A DNA stretch of 64,000 nt, from contig OX387606.1 in NCBI GenBank assembly GCA_947568835.1, forward strand, positions 11,346,001 to 11,410,000, given 5' to 3'. The position numbers and the translations under genes are program-made. Below the pieces are notes generated by a model. The model was not told the origin of the DNA and ran no database searches. It saw only the letters and a program-made list of their open reading frames with translations. Below, piece by piece: positions 48,382 through 59,813 of the stretch; positions within the stretch are counted from its first letter, which is position 1, and each line of letters starts with the position of its first letter. This stretch comes from Protonemura montana. Taxonomy: Eukaryota > Arthropoda > Insecta > Plecoptera > Nemouridae.

Positions 48382-51300
48382 GTAAGTCCGACATGGTTTT
48401 TAGCTCTCTGTTTCAACTTAGGTAGATTAAAACAACAACGAAAGTGGATTAAACCCAACAGAGATTTAGAAAAACATGGATTCAAATTTTTTTCTGAATT
48501 GCACCCTGCTTATCGGAATTTAGCTTAACTGTTTCAAGCTTTTATTTAATTTTTGTTCTTTATATTGTTATATTGTTGTGTTGTTATGTAAGTATAAATT
48601 GTTTCAATATTTGTGATACATTTTCATACAATAATTGCAAACAGTAAATCGCTAAAAAAAACGAGTCAGTTGAAAAAAAGTCGACATATTGTGTTAAGAG
48701 CTCGATTTATTTGTTGTATAGTTTGATGGTGCGGGTGGGAGGTGGAGGGGAGAGGGGTAGCACATGCCTGACATACAAAGTGTGAAATCGCTTCGTTTGG
48801 TCTGGTTAAACCAAGAATTCCTTCTGTAATTGTTGTAATGTTTATACTTATGCTAATGTAGCTTAAACAATGATATATGGTGTAATCGAAAACTCGAGTG
48901 CGTTAGGTTTTCAAGTTTACGAGTGCCAATTAGGAGGACCTTTGTTTGATTCGTGTTTATCTTGTCAACTGTCAACATTTCGACCCGTCTTGACTGAACC
49001 ATCTTGACCATCTCGACCAACCTCGGTAGGAGAAACATTCGACAACGGAGCAAAATCAATCAATTCTAGCCACTGAAATGTTTCCGAGGTTAATTATGAC
49101 TTCTACAAATGGGCGAATAAAATGTCCGTTGTTAAAGCTCGATGCATTTGTGTTTTTGAGGCACACTTTAAAATCCTTCTAAATTCCTCTACAGAACTCA
49201 TTGGCAACCACCAACATAAAAATAGGTGGTTTTGGTCGCGACTTTGAGTGGTGTAAGTCCAAACATTGCTCATAACAAACTCATCAACACAGTAGGTTAT
49301 CAACCTCAACTGCACACTCTTAACATTAAATCTATTCTAACCTGCTCTGCTTTCTTAAATCTCCCGTCAGTCACATAGGATGTCGACACTTTAAGGACAC
49401 GTCCAAAGCCACCCATTTCTCTTGATCGCGTCGGGCTACCCTATTCCGGCAGGAGCATTTCCCGCCGCAAGACTCAAAGCGCTGCTTGCGATAAAGACGG
49501 GCGAGTTTCCCAGCCCGGAAAATGAACGCTTCCATCGCAACGCTCTTATAAATTAAGCCGCCGACACTGTTTTTAATTAGAGATTAAAAGGCTCGGAGAA
49601 AGTTGGCGGAGTACTAACAATTTTCGTCCGATTGTTAAAGTGTGACAAAGAGAGCTGGGAATTGTGACAAATACTCGTGAATGGGACGGAGATAGGGAAC
49701 GCGATCGAGGAAAAATGTTTCAACGAGAAACAGTTTGGCTTTCATACAAATGCAGTAGTGTCCTAGTCATTTGTTTGAGTGCCCTTTATCTGCTTGGAAT
49801 GGTACGTATGCAACGAATGTTTTTTTTTTAATCATTTGCCCACTCATCAGAGTCTGGCGACACCAGTGTATTTTATTCGCCTCCGGACCCTGTCCGTGGT
49901 ACCCTGTTGAGGACAGGTCTGCAATGGGGTACTGGGTATATATTGTGTCCTGTCACTTTAGCACCCTTCAGATTGATGTGGTGCGTGGCAGTTGACGTGG
50001 TGGTGGCGGGATTACAGGATGTTGTGTGTAGCTGGACGTGGTCTCTGAAAAGTGCGTAGCTTTGAGTGTTGTAATCTCTGGTGGAAATTTACCCAACGCT
50101 TTTTTAGTTTTAGTTTTTTTTTATCGACTCATTAAAATAAGTTTAAGCTGTTCAGTTTCATTAACGCCGTGTTGCGTTTTGTCTGACTGGAAATAGAAAC
50201 TTGAATTTCATAAATTAATTAACAAGTATGGGATTGTTTTCTGCTACCCGAAAGAACAATTATTTTTTTATAAATCTGCTGTCTTGATTTGGATGAGGTT
50301 AAACATTATTTTTAAAATTTATTTATTGAAGTGCATATCCCATTTTACTTTCGTTGTTTCCCTTTTTTTTCAGAATGTGTTTTTGAAAAACTGAAGTTTG
50401 TTTATAAGTTCTCATCGTGGGATGTAAAAGAAACCCTAACAACAGTCAAGTCTAGAGTCATGTCTAGAAATGGCTTCAGTTTTCTTTCAGTCAGTTTTTA
50501 TTTTCGATCAACCCGTCTAAAATTATGATTTCACCAGAAGAGAAACTGCCAATATAGGTTTGCCCGTGTTTTAAAGTCGTGAAAATTATACAAGTGTTAC
50601 TATTTTGCGTGGCAATGCGTGGTAACCTACCCATATCTTTTATAATAACAAAAACTGGTATCGAACTGCGAAACAATTTAAACGCTGTTTAAATGTGTTG
50701 CAAAAAAAATCTACGGATGATCTGGTTTGCTTTAAATGAAGATTTAAACATATTTCCGTTTAAAAATTTTTCGGATCGATTTAAATTGTAGTCTTGTGCC
50801 CCAGTCACAGCCTCATCATCACATTGTACATTCTCAGTAAAATGAAACTTAATCTACTATTTAGCACTTTATAGCACGAGAAATTGAGGGGATGTTTCTG
50901 AGGGGACTGTTGCTAAAGCAACTCTGTCACAAATGTTGTTAGTCAATGTCTTTAAAGCACAGGTTGTTGGAGATGAATCCAATTTCTCTAGTTGTATCGA
51001 GGAGGTTCTGTCGATTTGCTTCCGTTTCGCAATGGGTAATTACTGGTACCGTCTCTTCTTTAAGAGATCTCGAAGAGTTTAATCCTCTTAGTGATAATGG
51101 TAGATTTCAGAGGTCAGAGAAATGATCTCTCAAAATGATTCCAAAACTCCAAAAAAAGTCAGTGAATGAAGGAAATGATGGCATGGTTCACACTCAAAAA
51201 ATTTAAATTCTGAGAAACTTAGATAGGAAGATTTTTTGAAAAGTGAGTAGCCAAAATGTCCAATCGAAGATTTTAATTGACGGCACCCTACGTTATTTAA

Positions 51301-51650
51301 AAAAAATGAGGGTAACCTACTTTTGAAGACCCTTAAGCCTTAGGGCCATTATCATCCTGATTACCACCATAACCCAGCGCCACCATTCCCGTCGTCAATT
51401 GGAATTGCAGTAAAACACAGCAAAGATTAATCAATGATAATTGAAATCAATCTGAACGCTAGACTTTGATTCTATGATTCAAAATTAAATTTTCTCCGAC
51501 CGCTGTCGCTAGCGGAGACGCACACTGCAGGGCGTGGTATTGCATCGCAGAGTAATCCAGCTCGAGGTGTGCGGGTTAATTCTCAGGCGGCTTACAATTA
51601 ATTACATGCCTCTTCGTGCGCGGTCGGGGGGTGTTTGGCATGGGGCTGGA
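48382..51650. other. Intergenic; GC-rich block at 49.4-49.6 kb
   Basis: No gene supported. About 49370-49620 is GC-richer, with TTAATTAGAGATTAAAAG, and looks regulatory. A G-rich segment lies at 48721-48760. Another AT-rich, gene-free stretch extends to 51480, then a CpG-rich island begins. Confidence 0.35.
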
Positions 51651-51664
51651 GGGGGGGGGGGGGG
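51651..51664 (+). repeat. Poly(dG) tract, 14 nt
   Basis: G14 within a CpG-rich island (about 51480-51740), preceded by GGGG and GGGGGG blocks. Quadruplex-prone. Confidence 0.9.
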
Positions 51665-54262
51665 TGCCGACATGAGGGGAGTGTTGACTGATGTCGGAAA
51701 TCCCGCAGGATCATATCTTGTGTGTCATATTTAATCACTGCAGCGACGTTGTGCACTACATTGCCCGATATTTGCTAGCGAGACGGTGGTCAGGTTGAGG
51801 CTGACAGAGGTTAGCTATTATTATCAAGTGCGATGCAATTGGTTACGACTTACGCGATTAGTTGATTAGAGTTATTTAAGCTTTCGGTTTCCCAAGAAGT
51901 AATAGGGCTGAGTAATTCGCAATTTTGTATTACATCTACAATACTAATCTTGAGATAATAACGCGTTTTCAGGCATCTTACTTATTCAATTCCAAATAAA
52001 ACTATTGTTTTTAATTGTGTAAAAATGAGTTTAAAGCGTCGCCCGTATTTCAACGCAGAAAACTCACCAGTAAATATGATTTTGATAGCGATAATTTTTG
52101 TTAATACACCATAAAGCACGACGATTTCAGAAATTGTAGTCTTATCTCTATCAGACAAATAGTTTCAATGAAACCAAAATCCGCGTAAGTCAGTGCGCGG
52201 CGCCAAATTACGTCCAGTATAGCTACTGACAGCGGGTCCGGGCGATGCACTCGGACTTTCTGTCGGTAGCTACTCATTACCCCACCAAACAGCGGAGTGG
52301 AGGGACCCATGAATCGGCTTAACTGAGAATTTTGACAGTATCACTCTTATTCATCTATAGTATTACTAATAACTATATGTTCATGATCGGAATAAACGAT
52401 TATTTGCTTCAATTAAAAGATTACATGCACAAACGATTCAATTACATATTATAACTATCTCGTGCATGTATATTTGCTTCGAATATTTGAACATGAAGAA
52501 TGGGTTAACAGTCTAAGACCTTTCAGAGCCGTTTTTAGATCTTAACCAGAAATGTAGGTACTTGTAAACTCTGCAGCAAATAAATTTTTCTAGTGTGATA
52601 TTACTTCAGTGACCTTGACTTGTATGTTCGTGCACGCGTGTGCTCACGCACCGACTACCGGAAGTAGTTTGTATTCCAACTGATTAAACTGAGAATCGAA
52701 GCAATCACGTTTGATGCATCTTCGAGACGTGTTTGCTTGTGCGATGCTTGCAATCAGGTCACATCCTTCGGTACGATTTGACTTGAGCACACAAACAAGA
52801 TCTTGTTTGCCTACGTTTGAAGTCAAACAATATTTTACTATATGAACCTGTAAATCAAGATTGGTACTGATCCATCGAAATATTGTTAGTATACTTCTGA
52901 GATTCTATATCTCGTCCATTTCCTGAAATGGCTTTAAAACGTAAACTATCTTTACACTCCCGGTTAACACGTCTGAGAATTACCTGCCCGAAAGGTGTTC
53001 GACTTGGTTTGGTAATTACAACGCCTAGTAATCAGACTTTCTTGAAATGCAGGCTGCAACTCGCTGCATCTTAATTAAGTATAGAAATCTTGAATTTATT
53101 CCGGCAGACACTATAAGTCTGGTTCGTGCAGTGTAAAGTTACCTTGCATCTCCTGCTAAAAACTTCACTTCAAAGCACTGTAGTTTTAATCTAGTTACTT
53201 TGCCACATACAGTAGAGAGGTAGTTACCGGTACCTACCTACCTAGCTTATGAAATGTATTTCTAGCATTTTCTTTACATTATTTTCATACTGGAAAAGTT
53301 TTTTTAAAAAGTTGGCTTCTAGTAATTTCTCTTCTGCTTCTTTACTCGCGGAGAGCAGACACCTTCCTTGGCACTCATTTCGGTAGACACCGGGTGTGAG
53401 TTTTTGCCAACTTCTTGAGTTCGTACGTAAACCTCTGCACATTTCCATACACTCACCACTTTCCGGCAGAACATATATACTTTATAGTGGCTTTGATTCA
53501 CTCTTAGTCAGGGTCCGTAGACTGGCTTGGCTAGACTCCTTGACCAGGACTCTGGAAAGTAGAATGCCTTCAACCGTCGACCATCAACCATCAATGTTGT
53601 TGCTAACTCTTGCTCTTACTAGTTGTAATTAGAGACTTACAGTCTTTTTTGATACAGTTCATCAAACTGAAATTCATTCATTGCTAGTTCGACTATTCTG
53701 TACCTAGTCGTAATAAGTATTCTGTACCAGTTTCTGTATTGATACGCAACAATTTATTTTTATAAATCATACGAACAGTCTGCTTATTCATTCATATTAA
53801 TAATATTATTATTATTATTTTTTAGTTTTGTTTTCTTTCTGACATTTTTATCTTTGACGCGTGCTATTGTTTACAACTCCCGCTCGTTTTGTACTCCTTT
53901 TCGACTACTCCTTCGCAATGGCTAACGCCACTCTCACAAGAACTCGCCGTACACGCCTCAAATGGACTATCCTTGTCGTAATGAAATTATGACTGGCATT
54001 TCGACTGCCCGGGGGACTCACTCCCCCCCACCCACCCATCCATCCACATACCCACCATGGAATGTTGCTAATAGTTTTACAGCCTTGCGAAATGTCCTCA
54101 ATGTTCATGCAGCATACCCTTAAGCAGGTCCAGCATCCTCCAGACGGGCCACACAAGGATCAGATGGAGCGCGCATTATGATAATATCGGAGCATAACGT
54201 CGAGTAAACTACAAGGGATACGGTCCGACGCCCGTGGCGCTTAAGAGAGGGCAAGGGTTCGA
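51665..54262. other. Intergenic; strong hairpin inside, no gene
   Basis: AT-rich apart from the hairpin at 52220-52272 and a perfect 18-bp palindrome CAAACAAGATCTTGTTTG at 52792-52809. Short frames around 53240-53500 have no support. Confidence 0.35.
52220..52272 (+). ncRNA. 53-nt hairpin, candidate structured RNA
   Basis: Arms TAGCTACTGACAG and CTGTCGGTAGCTA form 13 pairs (12 Watson-Crick, one U-G). A 3x3 internal loop, five more pairs (GTCCG/CGGAC) and an 11-nt apical loop follow. The single wobble is compatible with pairing only in plus-strand RNA. It is shorter than a usual pre-miRNA, and neither arm is a miRNA I know. Confidence 0.4.
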
Positions 54263-54290
54263 GGGGGGGGGGGGGGGGGGGGGGGGGGGG
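54263..54290 (+). repeat. Poly(dG) tract, 28 nt
   Basis: Longest homopolymer in the window, inside a GC-rich block (54180-54480). Quadruplex-prone; the length is uncertain in any assembly. Confidence 0.9.
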
Positions 54291-56573
54291 CGGCTAATAA
54301 TCGGATAATATGTGTGTCGGTCTTGGGTGCCGAGGGGCCAAAATACCGAGTCGGGGCAATCGATAGAGGCGAGAGCCGCGTCTCCAACGACGAAGGTATT
54401 TGCCTAGAGACGTGCCGATGTTAATATCGTGAGCGTTATGTTTGATATGATGCGATTATCGCCTTTAGAGCAGTGTGGACGAGCAATTGGAATTCGATAG
54501 AGTATTCAGGGTCGGGAAGTTAGTCGTGATTTGCTTGTATTAATTTATCATTTCTAGGTTAGGCGTTTAAAAAGGTATGTGTGTGTGGGGGCCGTTTTGG
54601 CGGGTTGCTTATTGGGTTGAGTTGGTTTATGAGCTAGGATTGTGGAATGCGATAATTTTGATGTGCAGGCTTAGTCGGAGGCCCCTTTTTTATTCACTTA
54701 AACCCCAGTTTGAATTATCTCAGCTCAAGGCTACAGTTACACTATAAATGGCAGCATATTTATTTACATCTAAAAACCTTTTTTCTCAAAATTCGTTGGA
54801 ATATTGCATTGATGAATGGAAGATTTGAAGATTATGGTGATATATGCTCTCCAGAAAAGAACCACAGAGAAAAAACAATTTTCCACTTCAAAGTAGTTGA
54901 AATGACAACTCACAATTATTTTATTGCTCTTTTCCTGTTGAGACTATTAAAAAAGTGGAGGTGCCAGGTTTGTTCTGCGGGCTGCATCTAGGAGCCAGTC
55001 TCAAGAACCATTTGACCTCGGACTGAGTTGCCAAACCAAGCTATCTTTATTTTGTATTTCTTAAAATATTCTTAATGGAGAATGTAAGTTTTGAGTTTCA
55101 CGCTCAAATTTGGGACAAAATTAAAATTCTCTCACTCATATGTTTAACACAGAAAACCTATTAGACCCATTTGCCCTAAAATATGCCTTCTCTCTTTTTC
55201 TCTCACTCTAACTTAACTTCTCTATTAGAGAACCTGGGTTACCAAAATCGCAGTGAATTCAAAGTGGTGCAGCTGGTCGTAAATCTCGATTGATGCCTTT
55301 GGCACAATTAATCGCAATAGTAGACCGCGAAAATATCCACTACCCTGTTTTACACACGAGCCCCCTCCCCCCCTCGAAGCCAGCATGTATCATGGCCCAC
55401 TTCCACACGCGGGTTGTTTACACCCCCTCCCCGAAACCACCACGGTCACACTGCACGGGCGCGCGTGGTTTAACATATGTAGACCTGACCTATCTTCGGA
55501 ACGCGGCCCATGCCTTCGACCGACGACGCTGATAACCAGCTGATGTGTGTCGGCAAACATTGTCTTGCATCCCCATCCCCTTCACGCTCCACCCCCCCCC
55601 CCCATACCCATACATACCCCCTCTCAGTGTTTAGCGCCATCCAAAATATTTGCTCCACGTCGATATGCGGGCGATCACTTGTGTGGTTTTGGTCGTATAA
55701 AGCATCCAGATTTATAAATAAACTCATCATTTTATTGTGTTATTGTTATACATGTTATTGTTATCTGTAGTGAGATTGAGGTGACATTGAAAAGGAATTA
55801 ATATATTAAGAAATAGTAGCGACATTTGAAAAGGTGTTAGCACTCAGGTTGCTGTAAAAATAGGTTTGTGAAATTGAGGCAGCTGAGCACAGATTTAATT
55901 CACCAAGAAAGCATCCAGCGAATAAGAGCGAAGTTTGATTTTCAACTAAATTTGAAAGGAAACTGAAAATTTTACTTCCTAGAGACAGGGTGTGATGGAG
56001 CCCAAGGACACTCTTGGGCATTGAATACAAGTGAAGATGAATCTTATGATTTAAAAAAATCACTACAGTGAACCGTAAACATCTTAGTATATTAACAATA
56101 TGCAGTTGCGCGAGCAGCGGGATTCGAACCCGATCCCACGGCATTCACAATCGCGACGTCGACGTTCCTTGGTTCGCATCCCGGCACCGTCTAATCACGG
56201 TCGGGCCGACGCCGCGAGACGGACGCCTCTGAGACGCGCACCTCGGGTCGCGCTCATTGGTCAATTTACTTTAACTGTCATTATTCTCCGCCAATCGGGT
56301 GACGGGTCGCGCCGACGCCACCGTCGCCGGCGTTGCGATGCTAACTTTTCCAACGAGGTGCCGAAGGGGCGCAGGACTCACGTGTACAGGGTTTTTTTTT
56401 GGAGGGGTAAAAGGGTTAGTTTTTTTTCGGGGTAGTATACAAGTCTATGTGTGATAGGGAATAGGTAAGGAGAGTGAGGAGATGTAAGAGTTAGGCTTGT
56501 GATTAGGTTGAATCTAGCTCTGGGGTAACGCAGCGCGCGGCGCCGGCGTCGGTCGGCGTCGGTCGGCGTCGTA
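54291..56573. other. Intergenic upstream of the right-hand promoter
   Basis: A single unit of the minisatellite family lies at 54959-54995 (listed separately). The CpG-rich block 55260-55560 is followed by C12 at 55592-55603. At 56120-56130 GGATTCGAACC is a reverse box B of a tRNA-derived repeat. From about 56110 the sequence becomes strongly CpG-rich, leading into the promoter. No exon recognised. Confidence 0.35.
54959..54995 (+). repeat. Single unit of the 46-bp minisatellite family
   Basis: GGTGCCAGGTTTGTTCTGCG and the following GGCTGCATCTAGGAGCC match the unit at 41708-41753 over both core and flank. Only one unit is present here. Confidence 0.65.
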
Positions 56574-56637
56574 CTTATAGGCGTCGCGAAGCGTCGGTCG
56601 ACTCAGTTGGCGACCACCTCGAGCGGAGCAAGGACGT
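56574..56637 (+). promoter_or_regulatory. Core promoter: TATA-like box, Inr and DPE
   Basis: TCAGTT with its A at 56605 is the arthropod initiator consensus. Taking that A as +1, positions +28 to +33 (56632-56637) read GGACGT, an exact match to the DPE consensus RGWYVT at the required spacing. TTATAG at 56575-56580 sits near -30 as a weak TATA-like element. Two CGGTCGGCGT units lie just upstream in a strongly CpG-rich stretch. It points right, towards the signal-peptide exon at 57522, and is presumed to drive it. Confidence 0.65.
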
Positions 56638-57521
56638 GTTGCCGGCGTCGCCGAGACAGCTCAGCGAACACGCGTGGCGACGACGCGCGGAAATTGCGAC
56701 GCCGAGAGGAGGAAAAGTTTCGTTTTATTTTTCGGAAAAGTTTGCGAGAGAAAAATATTCGACAACGGCATTTTTTTTTCTTGAAAAGTTCGATACGGAA
56801 GATACATTTACCTAGGTGGCGTTTTGGGAATCGTTTATAAACGCGGCCAGGTCGCATTTGAAGCGCAAACACCCGATATTCTATGTAAATATTTGACCGA
56901 AGTTTTCTTTCAAGAAATGCCTCCGCGTCGATGAACCGCACAAAGAAAATGAAAAGCAAACTTTGACCGCTCGTGCCATCGCTTGTTTTATTTACATACC
57001 TCTCCCGTTAACGTTCGTCGTAAGGTGTGCATAACTGACTATTAACGTTGCTAGACTAGCCGAACAATTCCCCATGAAAATTAAATAAACAAAACTCTTA
57101 ACTCGACAAAAGAACAACATATTCTTTATCCACGAGTAAAATTTCAAAGTAAAATTCATCAAGAATTCATGAAAACACCGCTCTCGCTCTGTCTACGGCG
57201 CATGTGTTTTTTTTTCGCTGGCCTGTCTGGGCACTCTGTGAACACTACGGCTCTACATAATTCAACTGGCATATAGTTACTTCCCGACTTGAAAACACCG
57301 AGGCCGGGTATTTACTCCTAACATTTCGACAGCGTCCACCTACACAATTCAAACGCGCGTTAACGCAGTCGACACACTTCGCAGGCCACGTGGTGGAAAA
57401 GTGCTTGTGCGTTGCGGTGGGACATCAAGGCAAACAGCAACGGCAACCAATTTCGTGGAACGAAATGATCTAACAATTAGGGATTGCCAGCGTGTTGTGT
57501 GCTTAGGGCAGGACATCTAAT
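56605..57521 (+). other. Presumed 5' UTR of the right-hand gene
   Basis: Region between the predicted start site and the signal-peptide ATG. It may be one 5' UTR exon or be split by an intron: CGCAG at about 57380-57384 could be an acceptor, with AAGGTGTGC near 57023-57031 as a weak donor. Upstream ATGs are present. The 77- and 118-codon frames at its start overlap on opposite strands and have no support as proteins. Confidence 0.35.
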
Positions 57522-57579
57522 ATGACACTGTTTGCAAGGTGCTTTCTATGTTGCTGTCTCACCACCCTGCTTGTTTATG
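57522..57579 (+). CDS. First coding exon of a secreted or membrane protein (signal peptide)
   Basis: The ATG at 57522 has A at -3 and an in-frame TAG 18 bp upstream (57504-57506), so it is the first Met of the frame. The 19 codons read MTLFARCFLCCCLTTLLVY: a basic residue at position 6, then an uninterrupted hydrophobic core, a classic signal peptide. The exon ends inside codon 20 at G|GTAAGT (57580-57585), a consensus donor, giving a phase-1 intron, as is common after signal peptides in genes for Ig- or EGF-domain proteins. Only the N-terminus is visible; the following exon was not found in the window, so no family can be named. The Inr/DPE promoter 0.9 kb upstream supports the call. Confidence 0.6.
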
Positions 57580-58660
57580 GTAAGTGACATCTGATTTGCA
57601 TGCGGCCAGATGGACCTGATGATAAGAGACACCCTTTGCAGGATGTTTTCTTGGGAGGAAATCGAAAATTTTGAGATTAAGTAGATGGGACTGAGTTGAG
57701 TCTTTCTAAAATCGCATTTGAGTCATTGTGACGATATTAAAAAAAATCTCTGCAGTTAATACATTGATATCTGTTTCATAGACTTGTACCACGCCGGAAA
57801 AGGTAATTTAAGTTAGTTTTGGGAAATTAAATCTTTATATAAATGAAATTTCAAATCTTTCCATCATTTACTTGTATGAGGCTCGAACGGCTGGAGATAA
57901 TAATATTGCTCGCGTCCAAATGAAACCAATGAAACAACACGTAGGATTTTAAAGACAAAGGCAAAACTAGGAAATTTAATATAAAAGGGAAATTAAAAAT
58001 TATATCATAAAGCTGCATACAATCGCGATAAAATCTGTTTGCTCGCGCTCTCGTTTTTGATCTTGTCTACTAACAGAAATTATGAGTTCAAAAGCACAAT
58101 TAGTTGAACCCACACACACGCACACACACATACTCCCTCATACCCGAAACTGAAAATCCGTTTAACAAAGCATGCCAATTTATTATGCCTACTACTAAAA
58201 CACTGTGTAAGCACACATTTATAAGCCCAGCCATTAATTTTTTTAATTAAGTGCTGGCGCCAGAAGATAATTTAACCGTGATTAAGTTAATTACAATAAA
58301 ATTTCGTCTAGCTATCAGTGGATTAGCGCATTGCTACCAAACACCCCCGTCGCAACCCTGTAACGTTTACCGGGTTAATATATCTCAAATGGCAATGCGA
58401 TGGCGCGAATAATCTGGCATTTAACTGCAAATAACGACTATATGCTGGTCGCACATAAGCTGAAATCGGGTACGGACATCACGCAGGAGCACACATTCCA
58501 TGAGTTAAAACGCGTTATTATGTCCGACCGGGGTATGTGGGACCTCGGGACACTCCCTCACCCAACTATCAGCACCCTAACTTCCACTAAAGCGTGCATT
58601 TTGTCAATATCACATGCACGGTGCTAATTGCACGTAATTGACACGTCCGGCCAATTAGGT

Positions 58661-58674
58661 GGGGGGGGGGGGGG
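58661..58674 (+). repeat. Poly(dG) tract, 14 nt
   Basis: Directly follows CCAATTAGGT at the end of the regulatory-looking island and is followed by further G-rich sequence to 58687. Confidence 0.9.
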
Positions 58675-59741
58675 AGGGAGGTGGGGGTTTGACACTATGC
58701 ACAGATTAGCGAGCAATAGGGCAAGCGATATGTTGAGTATGTGCGCGGGAAAGCGTGCTTGATATCTTGGTGTACTTTTGCAGTGATTATGAGTGTAGCA
58801 TGGAAGTATTGTTTCTGATGTGAGTAAACAGTAAAAGAGCGTGTGGGAGTACTGCTAACTAAGTATCTCGGACCTAGGCCACTTAAAAGGAAATTTTAAT
58901 AAATACAAATGCTTTCACCGAATTGCGTTGTGTTCCTCGCGCAAAATTGAAGTGTGAAGGGATCTTGGCTTACAGCACTCGACGCCAAGCATCGAACCCA
59001 GAACTCCTGACTACCTAAAAAACCTTGCTTTTCCTCGTTGCCTGCCTGCCCGGCGTTCGCGCGTAGAGCGCCGAGTTTCCCGGTTCTCCACCGGACTGGG
59101 AAAGTGGCCGGCGTTGGGTTGCGTGTCTCAGGTACATCCATTGCTGCTCTCATGTTGTCGACCCATGTCGGGCGAAATGTGGGATCAGCTGCGGAGGAAA
59201 CGTCATGGGGAAACGCTGGTTTGCTACCATGGGGGAAACTTTGTGATTTTTTAAGAGTTTCGGAAATTTTGAGGGTTTATTACGTTTAACGACGCATTGT
59301 TTGATAATGGACCCTGAGGCTGGGAAAGGGAGTCAGAAATTGAAAATATTTTTGAAGTGAAAATCACACGCATAATTGGAAAAGCTCACCCAATGAAAAC
59401 GACCTTTATTTTCTTAGTGACTGTGTTCGTAGTCAAGTTTTATGCTAGAATGACGTTATTATTTTTTAAATGGTGCATTTGCGTTTGATTTGTTTCATAG
59501 ATGGTATCGTTTGTAAATAACAACGTGTACAGGAAAAGATATGCGTAACACGTTCTGAATAATGGCAAAATGTCTTTTCGAATTCTTATGAAACAAATGT
59601 GTCAAAATAAACGAGTTTCCTTTAAGAATATGTCGTGCTCGTATGACCTGATTGTAAATTGCAATGCAACCTTTATTTACTCCACCTCAGCTCAGACGAA
59701 ATCAAGCAAAACGTGCAATTGCCATACACTATTTCTTCATA

Positions 59742-59813
59742 TTATATATATATATAAATATGAATATATATTATATAATATATATAAATAATATTTATAT
59801 ATATATTTCACAA
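59742..59813. repeat. AT-dinucleotide palindromic tract
   Basis: About 70 bp made almost only of TA/AT steps, with several overlapping self-complementary segments. Prone to cruciform extrusion and length variation. No gene content. Confidence 0.85.

Noticed and set aside
56101-56165. Possible tRNA gene on the minus strand around a perfect GGTTCGAATCC box B
   Set aside because: No matching acceptor, D or anticodon stems could be built; probably a tRNA-derived repeat remnant.
56607-56959. Arg-rich frames of 77 and 118 codons on opposite strands
   Set aside because: Mutually overlapping and just downstream of the Inr; better read as 5' UTR.
58400-58627. 75-codon frame in the 58.2-58.7 kb island, considered as exon 2 of the right-hand gene
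   Set aside because: No clear acceptor in the right phase at its start and no domain; the TAAT/CpG-rich composition fits an enhancer better.
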